Assembly: GCA_037355855.1 (NCBI GenBank)
Contig: CM074759.1
Span: 4,030,001-4,094,000 of the forward strand
Length of the DNA: 64,000 bases
Reading direction: 5' to 3'
DNA from: Pseudo-nitzschia pungens
Taxonomy: Eukaryota; Bacillariophyta; Bacillariophyceae; Bacillariales; Bacillariaceae
A program made the position numbers and the translations under genes. Below are positions 10,987 to 20,382 of this stretch, in pieces (within the stretch, counting starts at the first letter, position 1; each line of letters starts with the position of its first letter). A model generated the notes under the pieces. That model ran no database searches. It was not told the DNA's origin and worked only from the letters and a program-made list of their open reading frames with translations.

Positions 10987-12165
10987 TGTCCAAAACAGTC
11001 CGGGTCAAATTGATGGACGGGGGACTGAGATATTAGTTTTTGCCATAGTTTGGACCGGAGAAGATTTTCAGTCCAAAAAAAACAAACAAGGAATTTTGTT
11101 GCTGCTTCGCCAGTCCGTTTCTCAAAACCAAAGAGTCCAATCGATTCAAAACATGTAGGTCTCCTTCCTCTAATAGTGTAGATGCTTGAGCTAGAATGGC
11201 AGAATTAAGCTGTTGCTGGCTGTGGAGATAAGGAGGGGTGACAGGTCTTAGTGCTGTGGTTGTTCAAATGGATTTTTTTTAGTTTTTTTGACCTCATTTT
11301 GTGGCCTGATGTAAGAAAAGGTTAGGCGCGCAATATAAGGCATGTTGGGTATCAATAGAATGCTCAAGACCTTGCCATTGGGTATGTGCCCAAGCTGCCC
11401 TGTTAGAATGATTACATTCAGTTGAAACAGTGGATGTTTTGCTGTTGCTTTGGCTCATAACCTGTCACCAAAAACCTGACGACTTTAGCCACTAAACTCT
11501 TAGTCAACCTAAGTCGAGACCAATGTCCTTTAATTTAGATGCGGTTTAATGGTAACAGCAAGGTTACTATTGTTAGACTTCATAAAGAAACTGCTTAGGT
11601 CTAATTCTAACCAATCAAAATCAACCATACATACATACGCCTAATAATTGGGGTTACTATTGGCTAGTCGCGGCTGTGGTCAAAATCAGCGCATATGCGC
11701 CGTTTTTTTAGCAATGCTAACTTCTAAAATATTCATTCAGTAGCAACAACTAATGGCTCATTAGAAAGCTCTCACTTTCCTCATTCCATAGGTATATGGT
11801 TATATAGACTTTAGAGATGCTCTTGTTGTTGCAAATACTCAATGAAGTTGGTATTGCTCCCAAAAAAATTGGGGCATGCGCCATTTTTGACCACCCGTGC
11901 ATTTACTAGTGATTTTAGTGGTAATGACTAGTTTGATTCAATTCTGTCTTCTCATCTCTCTCAAATTGGTACGAGTAACCTTACCTGTATGTTTCTGAAG
12001 GTGGGATCCAAACGATTAACCAATAGGACTCATCAGATCAGTAAAAAACTGATATTTGACTAATAGGACTGAGAAAATTGGGTGGTCAAAATCTACTGTG
12101 ACACAGTAGATTTTTCCGCCGCGACTAGACGATAAGGTTAGTCCCGTGTTTGAACTACCGGTATT
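10987..12165. other. Intergenic, no gene seen
   Basis: AT-rich sequence without a supportable ORF. About 11029-11080 resembles 5284-5330 in the same orientation (both contain ATATTA-TTTTTGC and a TAGTTTG-like stretch), so part of it may belong to the flanks or outer arms of Foldback element 1. The rest shows no recognised feature. Confidence 0.5.
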
Positions 12166-12578
12166 GAGTGATTCCCGAAAACATATTTTGCATTTAATAA
12201 TGGTCGACACACATTTAAATTTAGGTTTTCAGGAGACAGTTTATTCTCTTTTCATGCTAAATATGTCAACTCCGAACCAAATTTAGACAGTCCATGCCCC
12301 TCGACTGTCTAAATTTGGTACACTAAAAAAAAAACAACGGAATTTAAGAATCCAAAAACTGATCGAAATTTTAGTCATCTAGGGATGTCAGTCATCCGAC
12401 GGATCAACAGAACATGTGTCAAGACTTTTGCAACCTGTGATCAAAAATTCGGAACATGTGTACCTTTTTTTACATTCAAGCCGAGGTTAATTGTTTCCGT
12501 CGATCACTGATTTTATACCTCCTGCTGTTGCTTGCTGTCTGAACATCACCCTCTTCTCCTTGCTTATACAGCAACAGC

Positions 12579-13715
12579 ATGCCTAATACTACTGGAGGAA
12601 GAAAACGTGGCTCTGGTAATTACAGTGATGCCGAGCTTACTCACATGTACGACGTGTTGGAGGAAGTCAGACCAATCGGACCAATCGAGTGGCAGCAGGT
12701 GTCCGATAAACATGCTGAAAAGTTTCCTGGAAGAGACGCTGATTCAATTCGTAGAAAGTATGCAAGTCACCACAGGCAAACAATACCCACTGGAGATCCA
12801 AAGTGCCTGTGGTATGTCAAAAGGGCAAAGAAGGTTAAGTATTTGATTGGTCTAAAGGCCGAATTCGGAGATGGAGAAGATGTTTTCGACATCGAGACCG
12901 GTGTGTTTAACAATAGTCGGTCGGAAGACGATGATGAAGTGGTGCTGGAGGAAGAAGATGAAGAGCAAGAACAACAAGATGGAACAACTCAACAATCCAG
13001 CCAAGGAACAACTCAACAATTTACTCAACGAACAACTCAACAATTCACTCAAGGAACAACTGCACCAAGAAACACACAACAACAGTTTGCCATTGGTCCT
13101 CCCCTTGCTCAACCTTCTCAACTGACCGGAGAAGATGCAGACGCCGATAATAATGTACCTCGAACTGTAACAGTTCCAGTTCCAAGGACACCAACAAGAA
13201 CGCGAACAACAACAACAAGAAGGAGAACACCGACGCCAACAACTGAACATTCAAGTGCATCAAATTCTTCCTCTAGACGTTCGATTTGAACGAGATCCCC
13301 AACCGGTGGTGTTGTAGCCGGAGGAGAAGCTACAGCGCTACTCGGTGCCATTAAAAGCTGTATTGAAATTCAGATGCAACACCTTGCCCAACAGACTAAG
13401 ATACAAGAGAGAGCAGAAGCAAGAGCAGACAGAGCAGAAGCAAGAGCAATTGAGCTTCACGAACAGGCCATCAGAGATGCACGAGAAGCAAGGGAGGAGG
13501 CACGTCAAGATAGATATATGTTAATGCGAGCGCTTCAGAACGGAGTAAACATTCCCACCCAAGCAACAACGCCAACAGCATCAGCGGCGCCAACACCACC
13601 AGTTTGTAATAAAAGGAAAAGAATAACGTCGAAAAAGAATGCAAAAAGAAAACTACCGACGTACGAGAGCGAATCCCCCAGCAGCAGTGATAGCAGTGTC
13701 AGTATCAGTGAATAA
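12579..13715 (+). pseudogene. Harbinger-1 Myb/SANT-like accessory protein, interrupted by one in-frame stop
   Basis: In PIF/Harbinger elements the second protein is a Myb/SANT-like DNA-binding partner that helps bring the transposase to the nucleus and to the element ends. The start at 12579 (MPNTTGGRKRGSGNYSD) aligns with the partner in Harbinger-2. The first ~105 residues hold the Trp-containing SANT-like fold (EWQQV, GRDADSIRRKYASHH). Then come an acidic stretch, Gln/Thr-rich repeats, and a basic Arg-rich coiled-coil-like tail. A TGA at 13287-13289 breaks the frame; the frame reopens and runs to 13715 with the tail expected from the intact relative. It may be a nonsense mutation (CGA to TGA fits) or leave a working truncated protein. 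Confidence 0.82.
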
Positions 13716-13866
13716 ACGGCGTTAAAAACTACAGAGCAACTCTGTTCGTGTTGTATATTGATTTCGTTCCATTAATTTATATAAAGATGAATTAGTCTGT
13801 CAAGAGACGCGTTGCGCTTGTTGTTGTTTCTGTTGATTTTTTTATAACTTTCTTTTTGTCGAATTT

Positions 13867-15111
13867 TTATAACGTTGCTAGCGTTGCTGGTGTTGTCATT
13901 GCTGTCGTTGCTGTCGAGTCGAAACAGCTGTTCCCTGTTTCAGAAGGGACCATATCGTAAGAGAAGAATCCAGGGGTGTCACTCACGAATGTGTTTGTTA
14001 TGGTGTTGATCTTGATTTTACTTGTTTGATAATTGTAAATGTGCACCATCAGATATAATATCACTTTGCGTTCTCCAGATTCTTCTAATTTAATGTTGTC
14101 ATTTAATCGAGGGAACCCACCTTGAAGTTGTCGCATCCCCCACTCAGACAGTTGTCGACAGCTCGTTGCTGCTTGGTTAAGTAGAAGTTCTGCTGGATTG
14201 TCCGGATCATTTTGAGAGCTTCTGATTAGAAATTTATTGGACCTAACGTTAAAGGCCGAGTCCACCACTACCTTTGCTTGGAATTGATCGTAGACTTTCT
14301 TCATCTTTGTATATAAGCCATAGTCGGCTTGTGTACTATCATGCCAACTCCCCGGACAGTTCAGTATACAGGATCGAATCTTTCCATCAGGAGAAAAAAC
14401 AATAACAGAATTTATGTGTGACTTATTCGTCCATCCATTTTGGAATCTGTTCTGAAGCCTCCAGTTTGAAGACTTCTGCAGATTAAGTTTGAGTCCGTCA
14501 CAAGCGGCCCAGACTCGGTGTTGAGCTAATACAGGGTACTTTCGTCCAATGGCTTTGATATATCTTTCTGTCTCTTCTTTATTTGGTAATTGAACGACAG
14601 CGTCTGGATTTGTTTGCAAAGCAAAAAGTAAGACCCTTCTGCCAAATGAAATCCATTTGTACATAGGAGTGGCCGTTAATCCAAACGCTATACCCAATGA
14701 TCTCGCTACAGACCCTCGGGTTCGAAACCAAAACAATACAAGCCCAAGACAACCAGTTGCATCGAGTTCCCTTTTTCTTCCCTTGTCTTTTTTCTTTTTT
14801 CTGAAGATGGATCCGGTTGTTGCGTTGTAAGAATAGTAATCATAGTATGGTTCGAATAAATCAAGCAATTCGCGGAACACTTTATGGTCCACTCCACAAC
14901 AATTTAGAAGGGCTTGATCATTGCCAGAGCCAAACAAGTACATAAAAGGGGAAGCATTGTATCGACGAACTGCGATTCGGGGAGTCCTTCTATCTCGTCT
15001 CCTTCTTTCTTCAGCAGAAAGCAAGGGACAACGACGATTATAACATGATGGTGCTAGTAAATATTTCTCATAGTAGTAGTAGATACAGATTAATTCGAGA
15101 AGCATCATCAT
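13867..15111 (-). CDS. Harbinger-1 transposase (DDE_Tnp_4 family)
   Basis: A 414-residue transposase that would cut the element out and paste it at 3-bp targets. The RNase H-like core carries the expected acidic residues: D205 in WAACDGLK, D258 in PGSWHDST, and E323 in LSEWGMRQ. The family's VVVDSAF block lies around D284. An upstream helix-rich region includes FWFRTRGSVARSLGIAFGLT, a likely DNA-binding helix-turn-helix. The start is taken at the first Met, though MLLELI two codons on is equally possible. No stop or frameshift is seen. It converges with the Myb-like gene of the same element. Confidence 0.95.
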   Translation of the reverse strand: MMMLLELICIYYYYEKYLLAPSCYNRRCPLLSAEERRRRDRRTPRIAVRRYNASPFMYLFGSGNDQALLNCCGVDHKVFRELLDLFEPYYDYYSYNATTGSIFRKKKKDKGRKRELDATGCLGLVLFWFRTRGSVARSLGIAFGLTATPMYKWISFGRRVLLFALQTNPDAVVQLPNKEETERYIKAIGRKYPVLAQHRVWAACDGLKLNLQKSSNWRLQNRFQNGWTNKSHINSVIVFSPDGKIRSCILNCPGSWHDSTQADYGLYTKMKKVYDQFQAKVVVDSAFNVRSNKFLIRSSQNDPDNPAELLLNQAATSCRQLSEWGMRQLQGGFPRLNDNIKLEESGERKVILYLMVHIYNYQTSKIKINTITNTFVSDTPGFFSYDMVPSETGNSCFDSTATTAMTTPATLATL

Positions 15112-15465
15112 TGTATTGTTATTCGGGTTGTAGTACGTCTTGTGGATTCGATCGAAAAAAAGTTAACTCTTCTGCTGGAGAACATCCCCCCCTGTTGTTA
15201 AGGATGGAGAAAAATCAAAGTTTTTATCGTGTGTTCCGAATCGAGCCGGCATGCGATGGAGGTTCGGCTAATGACTTTTTTATTTTTTACCATGACTTTT
15301 TTATTTTTTCATATGGGATTCCAAATTCCAAATTGTACAAAATAGGAAGCAACCGGCATTGACCGTTAAATTGCCATGTGTTGAGTGCGCTAAGAAAAAG
15401 ACGTTAATAAATGCCAAACATGCCAAACCGTTATTAAATGCAAAAAATGTTTTCGGGAATCACTC

Positions 15466-15920
15466 ATTGTCGTGTAATCTGTATTCTTACTGGTAAGTCG
15501 TAACCTTACCTGCTAACCTTATGCGTTCTAAGATCTTACTGTAACCTTACTGTTGTTCCTACTTTTTTCGCGAAGGCAGAAGAAGAACCGAAAATGTACG
15601 AAACTTGAAACTGTTCATAGATCGTCGTATCAAAATAGTACACGCCGACTGTAGAAAAAATACTACCGTTAGACTGTCCAATTCCACAAACAGCATTCAA
15701 AAGGACACAACTACCGGTAACCCGAACTTATCCTTCGGTTGAATCACATTTTAGAAATCTCTTCTCATCTCAAAATCGCCGACGTGTTTTCACCAAAGAG
15801 AATCCAGAACGACCGCATTACAACTGACGATCAAACTCGTCCGATTAGTACTATTAGATTTGATTTCGGTCAGCAAAAGATCGAGATTGCTTTAGATTCT
15901 AATTGCAGCACCCGGGTACA
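15466..15920. other. Upstream region of the MOB1-like gene
   Basis: No gene is supported. The stretch runs from the Harbinger-1 right end to the MOB1-like start codon. A longer reading frame crosses it (from 15739), but it has no recognisable content and overlaps the real first exon in another frame. Promoter elements could not be identified. Confidence 0.45.
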
Positions 15921-16725
15921 ATGGCACCGGCATCCACCGGCACTTTCCAGCCACTCCGCCATAGGAGTGGAACGATGCGAGAAAGGCTTCACGCATACAC
16001 CAAAAGAACGCTTGGTGCAGGAGGGAGTTACAATGATGCGGTGCGTTATTAGCAACAATACATGCGTACCCATGAATAAGGTTATTTTCTTCTTTCTTCG
16101 TTATCTCACCCTTCCTATTATCTTTCGTCGAACGGCCACGTTGATTTTATAGGTGGCACTGCCGCCAGGAGAATCCTGCGCAGCATGGGTTGCAGTTCAT
16201 GCTATCGACTTCTACAACGATGTTAGTACCATTTGGGCTGTGATGTCTTCCGATCCGTACCTAAACTCATTTCGGCCCGGTGAGGGTTTCCCTTCCGGTG
16301 TTGAGTACCGATGGTCGGACGGTGCTTCAGGGGAAGCAATGTCTGTCTCTGCACCCGTTTACATCGAAAAAGTTTTGGGATGGATTGCTGATCAAATGAA
16401 TGATGAGACTAAGTTTCCGGATGACGACGACGAAACTGAAGCCCTGAGGGTCTTTCAGACGCCGCAATTTGCGGCACTTTGTGGTCAAATCTTCCGACGA
16501 TTGTTTCGAGTTTATGGGATCATATACTCCAGTTTTTTTCGCACACTGGAAGCATTGGACATGGCACCACACTTGAACTCTTGTTTCAAACATTTTATGT
16601 ATTTTTGTACCGAGTTTGGCCTTTTGCCAGAAAGAGAAGTTGAACCACTCGAAGTTCTGGTAAAACCCATAAGGAAAAAGTACTATGCGGCGAAGCAAGG
16701 AGCTGTCACTGCACCGGGAAGGTGA
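15921..16725 (+). CDS. MOB1/phocein-family kinase activator (two exons)
   Basis: MOB1 proteins bind and activate NDR/LATS kinases in the Hippo/mitotic-exit network. Exon 1 is 15921-16040 (40 codons, ending LGAGGSYNDA); the intron is 16041-16152 (gtgcgt...ttatag); exon 2 is 16153-16725. Together they give 230 residues, close to the usual ~216. The join restores the family signature (T-LGAG...DAV-LPPGE). Also visible are AVHAIDFYNDV, VEYRWSDG, WIADQMNDETKFP, FRRLFRVYGIIY, HLNSCFKHFMYF and PLEVLV. The usual N-terminus is a little short, so a further upstream exon is possible. The zinc ligands of typical MOB1 (two Cys, two His) appear to be replaced: there is no Cys before VEYRW, and YGIIYSSFF stands where YAHIYHQHF is usual. 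The gene sits between two Harbinger remnants. Confidence 0.88.
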
Positions 16726-17219
16726 TTTTTAATGTCGCTAAGTATATATATTGCCTCTCCGCAACGTAATATTTTCTAAGGAAGGAATCAGTTGTATTCA
16801 TTATACTTGATTCCTTCATAAAGTGCGTTCGAAAGTATGTCCACTAGTAAAGATTTGTGTTTGAGTATGTGACTCTTGGTTATTGAGATGTTTCTTCCTC
16901 CGCTTGCCTCAATAATTACATTTTGGCACCAAGAGTAACAGTAGTGACTTCAAAAAACTTCATGGTAACAGAAATATGGGCTTTATTGTAGGGGTGAGTT
17001 AAGAGATCAGACTCCCACTCACAAGAGCAAACCATAAGTTTAGTACTTTTGTCACATCAGTATCTTTCCAGTGGAAGTAATGTGTCCTGTCAGGAAGCCT
17101 AGCAAAAGATGTTATGTGGAATATTTTGGTAGTATAAGTTTACAGAACAAACCATTGGTTTCTTGTCATTGTTCCATTTTGCTGCTCATCACCCAAAAAA
17201 GTGAAATAAAAAGGACAGA
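16726..17219. other. Intergenic, no gene seen
   Basis: This is the 3' flank of the MOB1-like gene leading into the decayed transposase. No ORF, RNA gene or repeat is supported. The right part (from about 17100) may be the eroded C-terminal end of the neighbouring transposase pseudogene. Confidence 0.4.
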
Positions 17220-17869
17220 GACAAGATGGAGTATGACCTTCCTCTCCCCAGCATGTTCTCAAGACATGTTGTCTTTCAGTCAAGGGAATCCCCCTTGGAT
17301 CTGTCTCATCCACCACTCAGAGAGTTGTCAACAGCTAGTTGCAGCATTGTTGAGTACCATGTCTTGTGGGATGTCTGATCTGTCTGTCCACTCTTGATGA
17401 GGAAGTCTCTACTCTGTCTATGGAAAGCTGAGTCAACCACCACCCTTGTATTGAAGTCATCAAACACCTTCTCCATCTTTTTATCTAGGCCATCATCAGA
17501 TGTGGCACAGTCATACCAACATCCCGGGCTATACAATATACCAGCCCAGACCTTCCATCTGGTGCAAATAGGGGGACAGAGTTGATGAATTTTCCATAAG
17601 CCCAGCCATTGTAGAATCTGTTCTGTACCGACCAGTTTGTCAATTTCTCAAATGGAAACTGAAGCTCATCACAAGCACCCCAGACTCTATTTCCTCTTAA
17701 GACTGAATATTTTGTGGTAAGGGCTTCAATGTAGATCTCAATGTCATCAGAAGGTGGCAATCTCACCTCTGCAAGAGGATGCGTTTGCAGGAACGGTAGA
17801 AAATACACTTTTTTGTGCAGCATGATGAGTCAAAAGTCATAAAAAATCATGCACATGTTAGGGGGTCAG

Positions 17870-18620
17870 AGGAAACTCATAATCTTTCTTGTTTTCAACC
17901 TAATTAAAAGTCAACAATTACAACCTCAAAAAGTGTGGAAAAAACCTAAAACCCAAAGGTTGTGTAAAGTAACCTCAACCTAAAACCCCAAGGTTGTTGT
18001 GGTAAATAACCTAAAAAATATTTTTTGTTTCACATGTTAATTACTAGCTAGTAATAGGGTGCAACCTCAACCTCAAGGTCGTGGAAGATAACCTGAACCT
18101 ACAACCTAAGGTTGTCCTTACTCAACCTACAACCTCAATCTAAGGATGCACATACTGAGTGATTCCCAAAATGAATATGCGCCATAGCATATGCCTTCAT
18201 TTTTTGGCGCACCCAGTGGACGTGCTTTTATTTTGGACAACAGACAGGCGTTGACAAGGCCTGCTTTGGAATTTGGAATCTTGTTTAAAACAAACAGAAA
18301 TTCTGTTTAGTCAATAGCTGCACCTCTCTTGATTCCTTTTGGCATGTGATTCTTTCGTGCGCAATTTTGTTGAAATTGAAACAAATGTTTGAATCTGTTG
18401 GAGGTATTAGAGCCTTGGACAGAATTTAAATTTTCAGTGCTTAGAAATTTATTTTTGTGTATTGTAGCACACAATAATATGTGTGCCACATCATGAATAA
18501 TGTAATAAGCCATGTGCATATCCGTTTCAGGAATCACTCACTCAACCTACAACCTCAACCTTAATTTTTTTGTTAAGTTCAACAACCTAATTAGCGAAAA
18601 ATTCAACCTGAAGGTCATGG
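17870..18620. repeat. Diverged AACCTCAACCTAAAA-type repeats
   Basis: Short irregular repeats containing AACCTCAACCT, AACCTAAAACC and AGGTTGT run from about 17890 to 18150 and resume at 18541-18620 after the MITE. They fill the insert inside the decayed transposase. The origin is not clear; an eroded Foldback-like array is possible. Confidence 0.6.
18157..18539. mobile_element. Harbinger-derived MITE (383 bp)
   Basis: It has terminal inverted repeats starting GAGTGATTCC on both strands and flanking ACT trinucleotides (18154-18156 and 18540-18542). It has no ORF. Its left 140 bases match, in inverted orientation, the non-coding sequence at about 19360-19490 that precedes the decayed transposase. 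It therefore looks like an internally deleted derivative of that Harbinger subfamily, moved in trans by a Harbinger transposase. Confidence 0.88.
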
Positions 18621-19101
18621 GATTCTCCTAGGCCCCAGAGTGTACAGGTTTTTTCAATATATTCTACGGAAAAGTCAGTAGTGAGGCAAACAGTTTTGCG
18701 CTGAGCAGAGAGTGTATTTTCTTCTGCTCCAGTACTGAAAGGAGGATCCTACAAGCAAATCTGAGCCATTTGTAAATGGGACTAGCAGTTACACCAAAAG
18801 CCCGGTCTATTCCTCTTGCCACCAATCCCCAGGTTTGAAACCAGTGCAGGAGAAGCCCAAGGCAACCAACTGCGTCAAGTTCCCTTTTTCTTCATGTCTT
18901 CCTCTTCAACTTCCAAAAGGTTCCAGTGTTGATATCAAACATACAAGTGTCATACACTGGCTTGAATATATCAAGCAGCTTGTTTAAGACTTCATGGTTT
19001 ACTCCACAGCAATGTAGAAGTGCTTGCTCATTCCCAGATGTGAACACGTAAAGAAAGGGGGAAAGAGTGTATATAAAAATTAAAATTTGTGGCATTATCA
19101 T

Positions 19102-19983
19102 ACTATCTCCAAGCTTTCAATCTTCAAGGGATAGTCATGGACTGTTGTATGCAGAACATTGACTATAATAGTAGTAGCACAGTATCTTGAGAGACATGAT
19201 GTTTTTGGATCAAAAAAAGAATGGAGAAGAGTGTCTATTGAGAGCAAATAACCCCCAATTGTTGAGCATAGCAAAATTGCAAATTTGACAAATTTTTGAA
19301 GAACAGAAGATTGCTGGTGTGCTAAAAAGAGCTGATGGAGGGGTGGGTAGGGAATAAAGAGAGAATTTTTGTTTTTCAAAACAAGATTCCAAATTCCAAA
19401 ATGTGCCTTCTTGTCCATGCCTGTCTGTTGTCCATAATAAATGCACGTTCTTTGAGTGGGCCAAAAAGAATGAAGGCATATTCTAAGATATGATATTACT
19501 ATGTAATTCTTATCAGCTGAGCCTCCCTTGAGTTTTGTGTTGTTCAGTTGGGGACTTGAGGGCATTTTGACATTTGTCTCATTGTAGATTTTTCTACGGG
19601 AGGCTACTGCATGACTCCCTCATCTACTAGGTAGAAAATCTGGTACCAGTACTAATTTCTTACAGGAATTCTTGTACAAAACAGGTTACAAACCCTCCTC
19701 ACAATGGTGAATTGGAAGTAGTTACAATAGACGTGTAGTCATTTCACCCATGTCCATTCAACCTTTGTGCTCAGAGTTGGTTTATCTAGTGTCATCAAGT
19801 CAAGATTGATTCAGTAGGAGCCAAAATGGTGTAATTTTCAACAATTTCATGCAGAATTACTAGTAGTACTAGAGAGATTTGTGGAGGAGTTCCCTTGGAG
19901 GTGCTCTGTAGAGCCATGTAGAAAAATCTGCTGCAAGACAAATGTCAAAATGTCCTGAAGTCCCTGACTGTGTAACATGTTAA
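19102..19983. other. Non-coding flank of the decayed Harbinger; otherwise empty
   Basis: About 19360-19490 is the non-coding left end of the decayed Harbinger (inverted relative to the MITE at 18165-18300). The rest contains no supportable gene. A 155-codon frame on the minus strand (19565-19098) reads into the transposase remnant and has no recognisable domain. Confidence 0.5.
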
Positions 19984-20318
19984 TGTTACGATCCTACGAA
20001 AGGCTCTAAATGATTCATTGAATCCCGCATGTACTCCAATATATATGGTATTCATGTACGTATATTCAGTATCTTACACATACAACTGAATAGTGATTGG
20101 ATATACAAATATCAAGATAAATATCATGAGTCCCATGACTCGCTGACTATTGATATTATGCCCGCCAAATAATGTATCATTATTCGATCATTCATTCCAT
20201 ACTCAAGAAATCATTCCCATCTCGTAAAGTATTCAACCATTCACAATTTGATAATCATTCATCTTTAAAATACCTCCATTGCGTACCACTCCATCCAATT
20301 CTATCCTAGAGTGTTACA
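19984..20318 (+). repeat. Solo or truncated LTR of the gag-only family
   Basis: A 335-bp sequence that starts TGTTACG and ends GTGTTACA, related along its length to the LTR at 20343-22535 (shared CTCTAAATGATT-ATTGAATCCC and CATTATTCGATCATTCAT). It is followed by 24 bases of the family's internal start (CAGTAATTACTGT...), then by the next LTR. It is probably the 5' LTR of an element disrupted by insertion of a relative. Confidence 0.75.
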
Positions 20319-20382
20319 CAGTAATTACTGTCCGCTTGAAAGTGTGACGGGCTGACGTAGGTACCCCTATGAGACGCTCTAA

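Larger units (their letters stand above)
12166..15465. mobile_element. PIF/Harbinger DNA transposon, Harbinger-1
   Basis: A 3.3-kb element bounded by 35-bp terminal inverted repeats at 12166-12200 and 15431-15465. They start GAGTGATTCCCGAAA and differ at one base. The flanking trinucleotide is ATT on both sides (12163-12165 and 15466-15468), which fits the 3-bp target duplication of PIF/Harbinger elements. It encodes a Myb/SANT-like protein on the plus strand and a DDE transposase on the minus strand, converging toward 13716-13866. Confidence 0.95.
17220..19101 (-). pseudogene. Decayed Harbinger transposase, split by an insert
   Basis: On the minus strand, pieces of the same transposase family appear in order. 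19101-18892 gives SPFLYVFTSGNEQALLHCCG. 18890-18650 gives a frame-shifted match to the RELDA-LGL-L-WF-T-G region. 17823-17485 gives YIEALTTKYSVLRGNRVWGACDE and the FAPDGR block. 17536-17306 gives VVVDSAFHRQSRDFLIKS. A broken SEWGMR region follows near 17320-17280. Frameshifts and stops occur throughout, and the catalytic CDG is CDE here. An insert of about 0.8 kb (roughly 17830-18640) with CCTCAACCTAAAA-type repeats and a MITE separates the halves. No terminal inverted repeats were found for this copy. Confidence 0.85.

Noticed and set aside
15739..16152. 137-codon frame upstream of the MOB1-like exon 2
   Set aside because: It overlaps the real exon 1 in a different frame and reads through the intron; only the exon 1 frame continues the MOB1 signature.
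19098..19565. 155-codon minus-strand frame ahead of the decayed transposase
   Set aside because: It is the non-coding flank of the Harbinger remnant; no similarity to the family's proteins.
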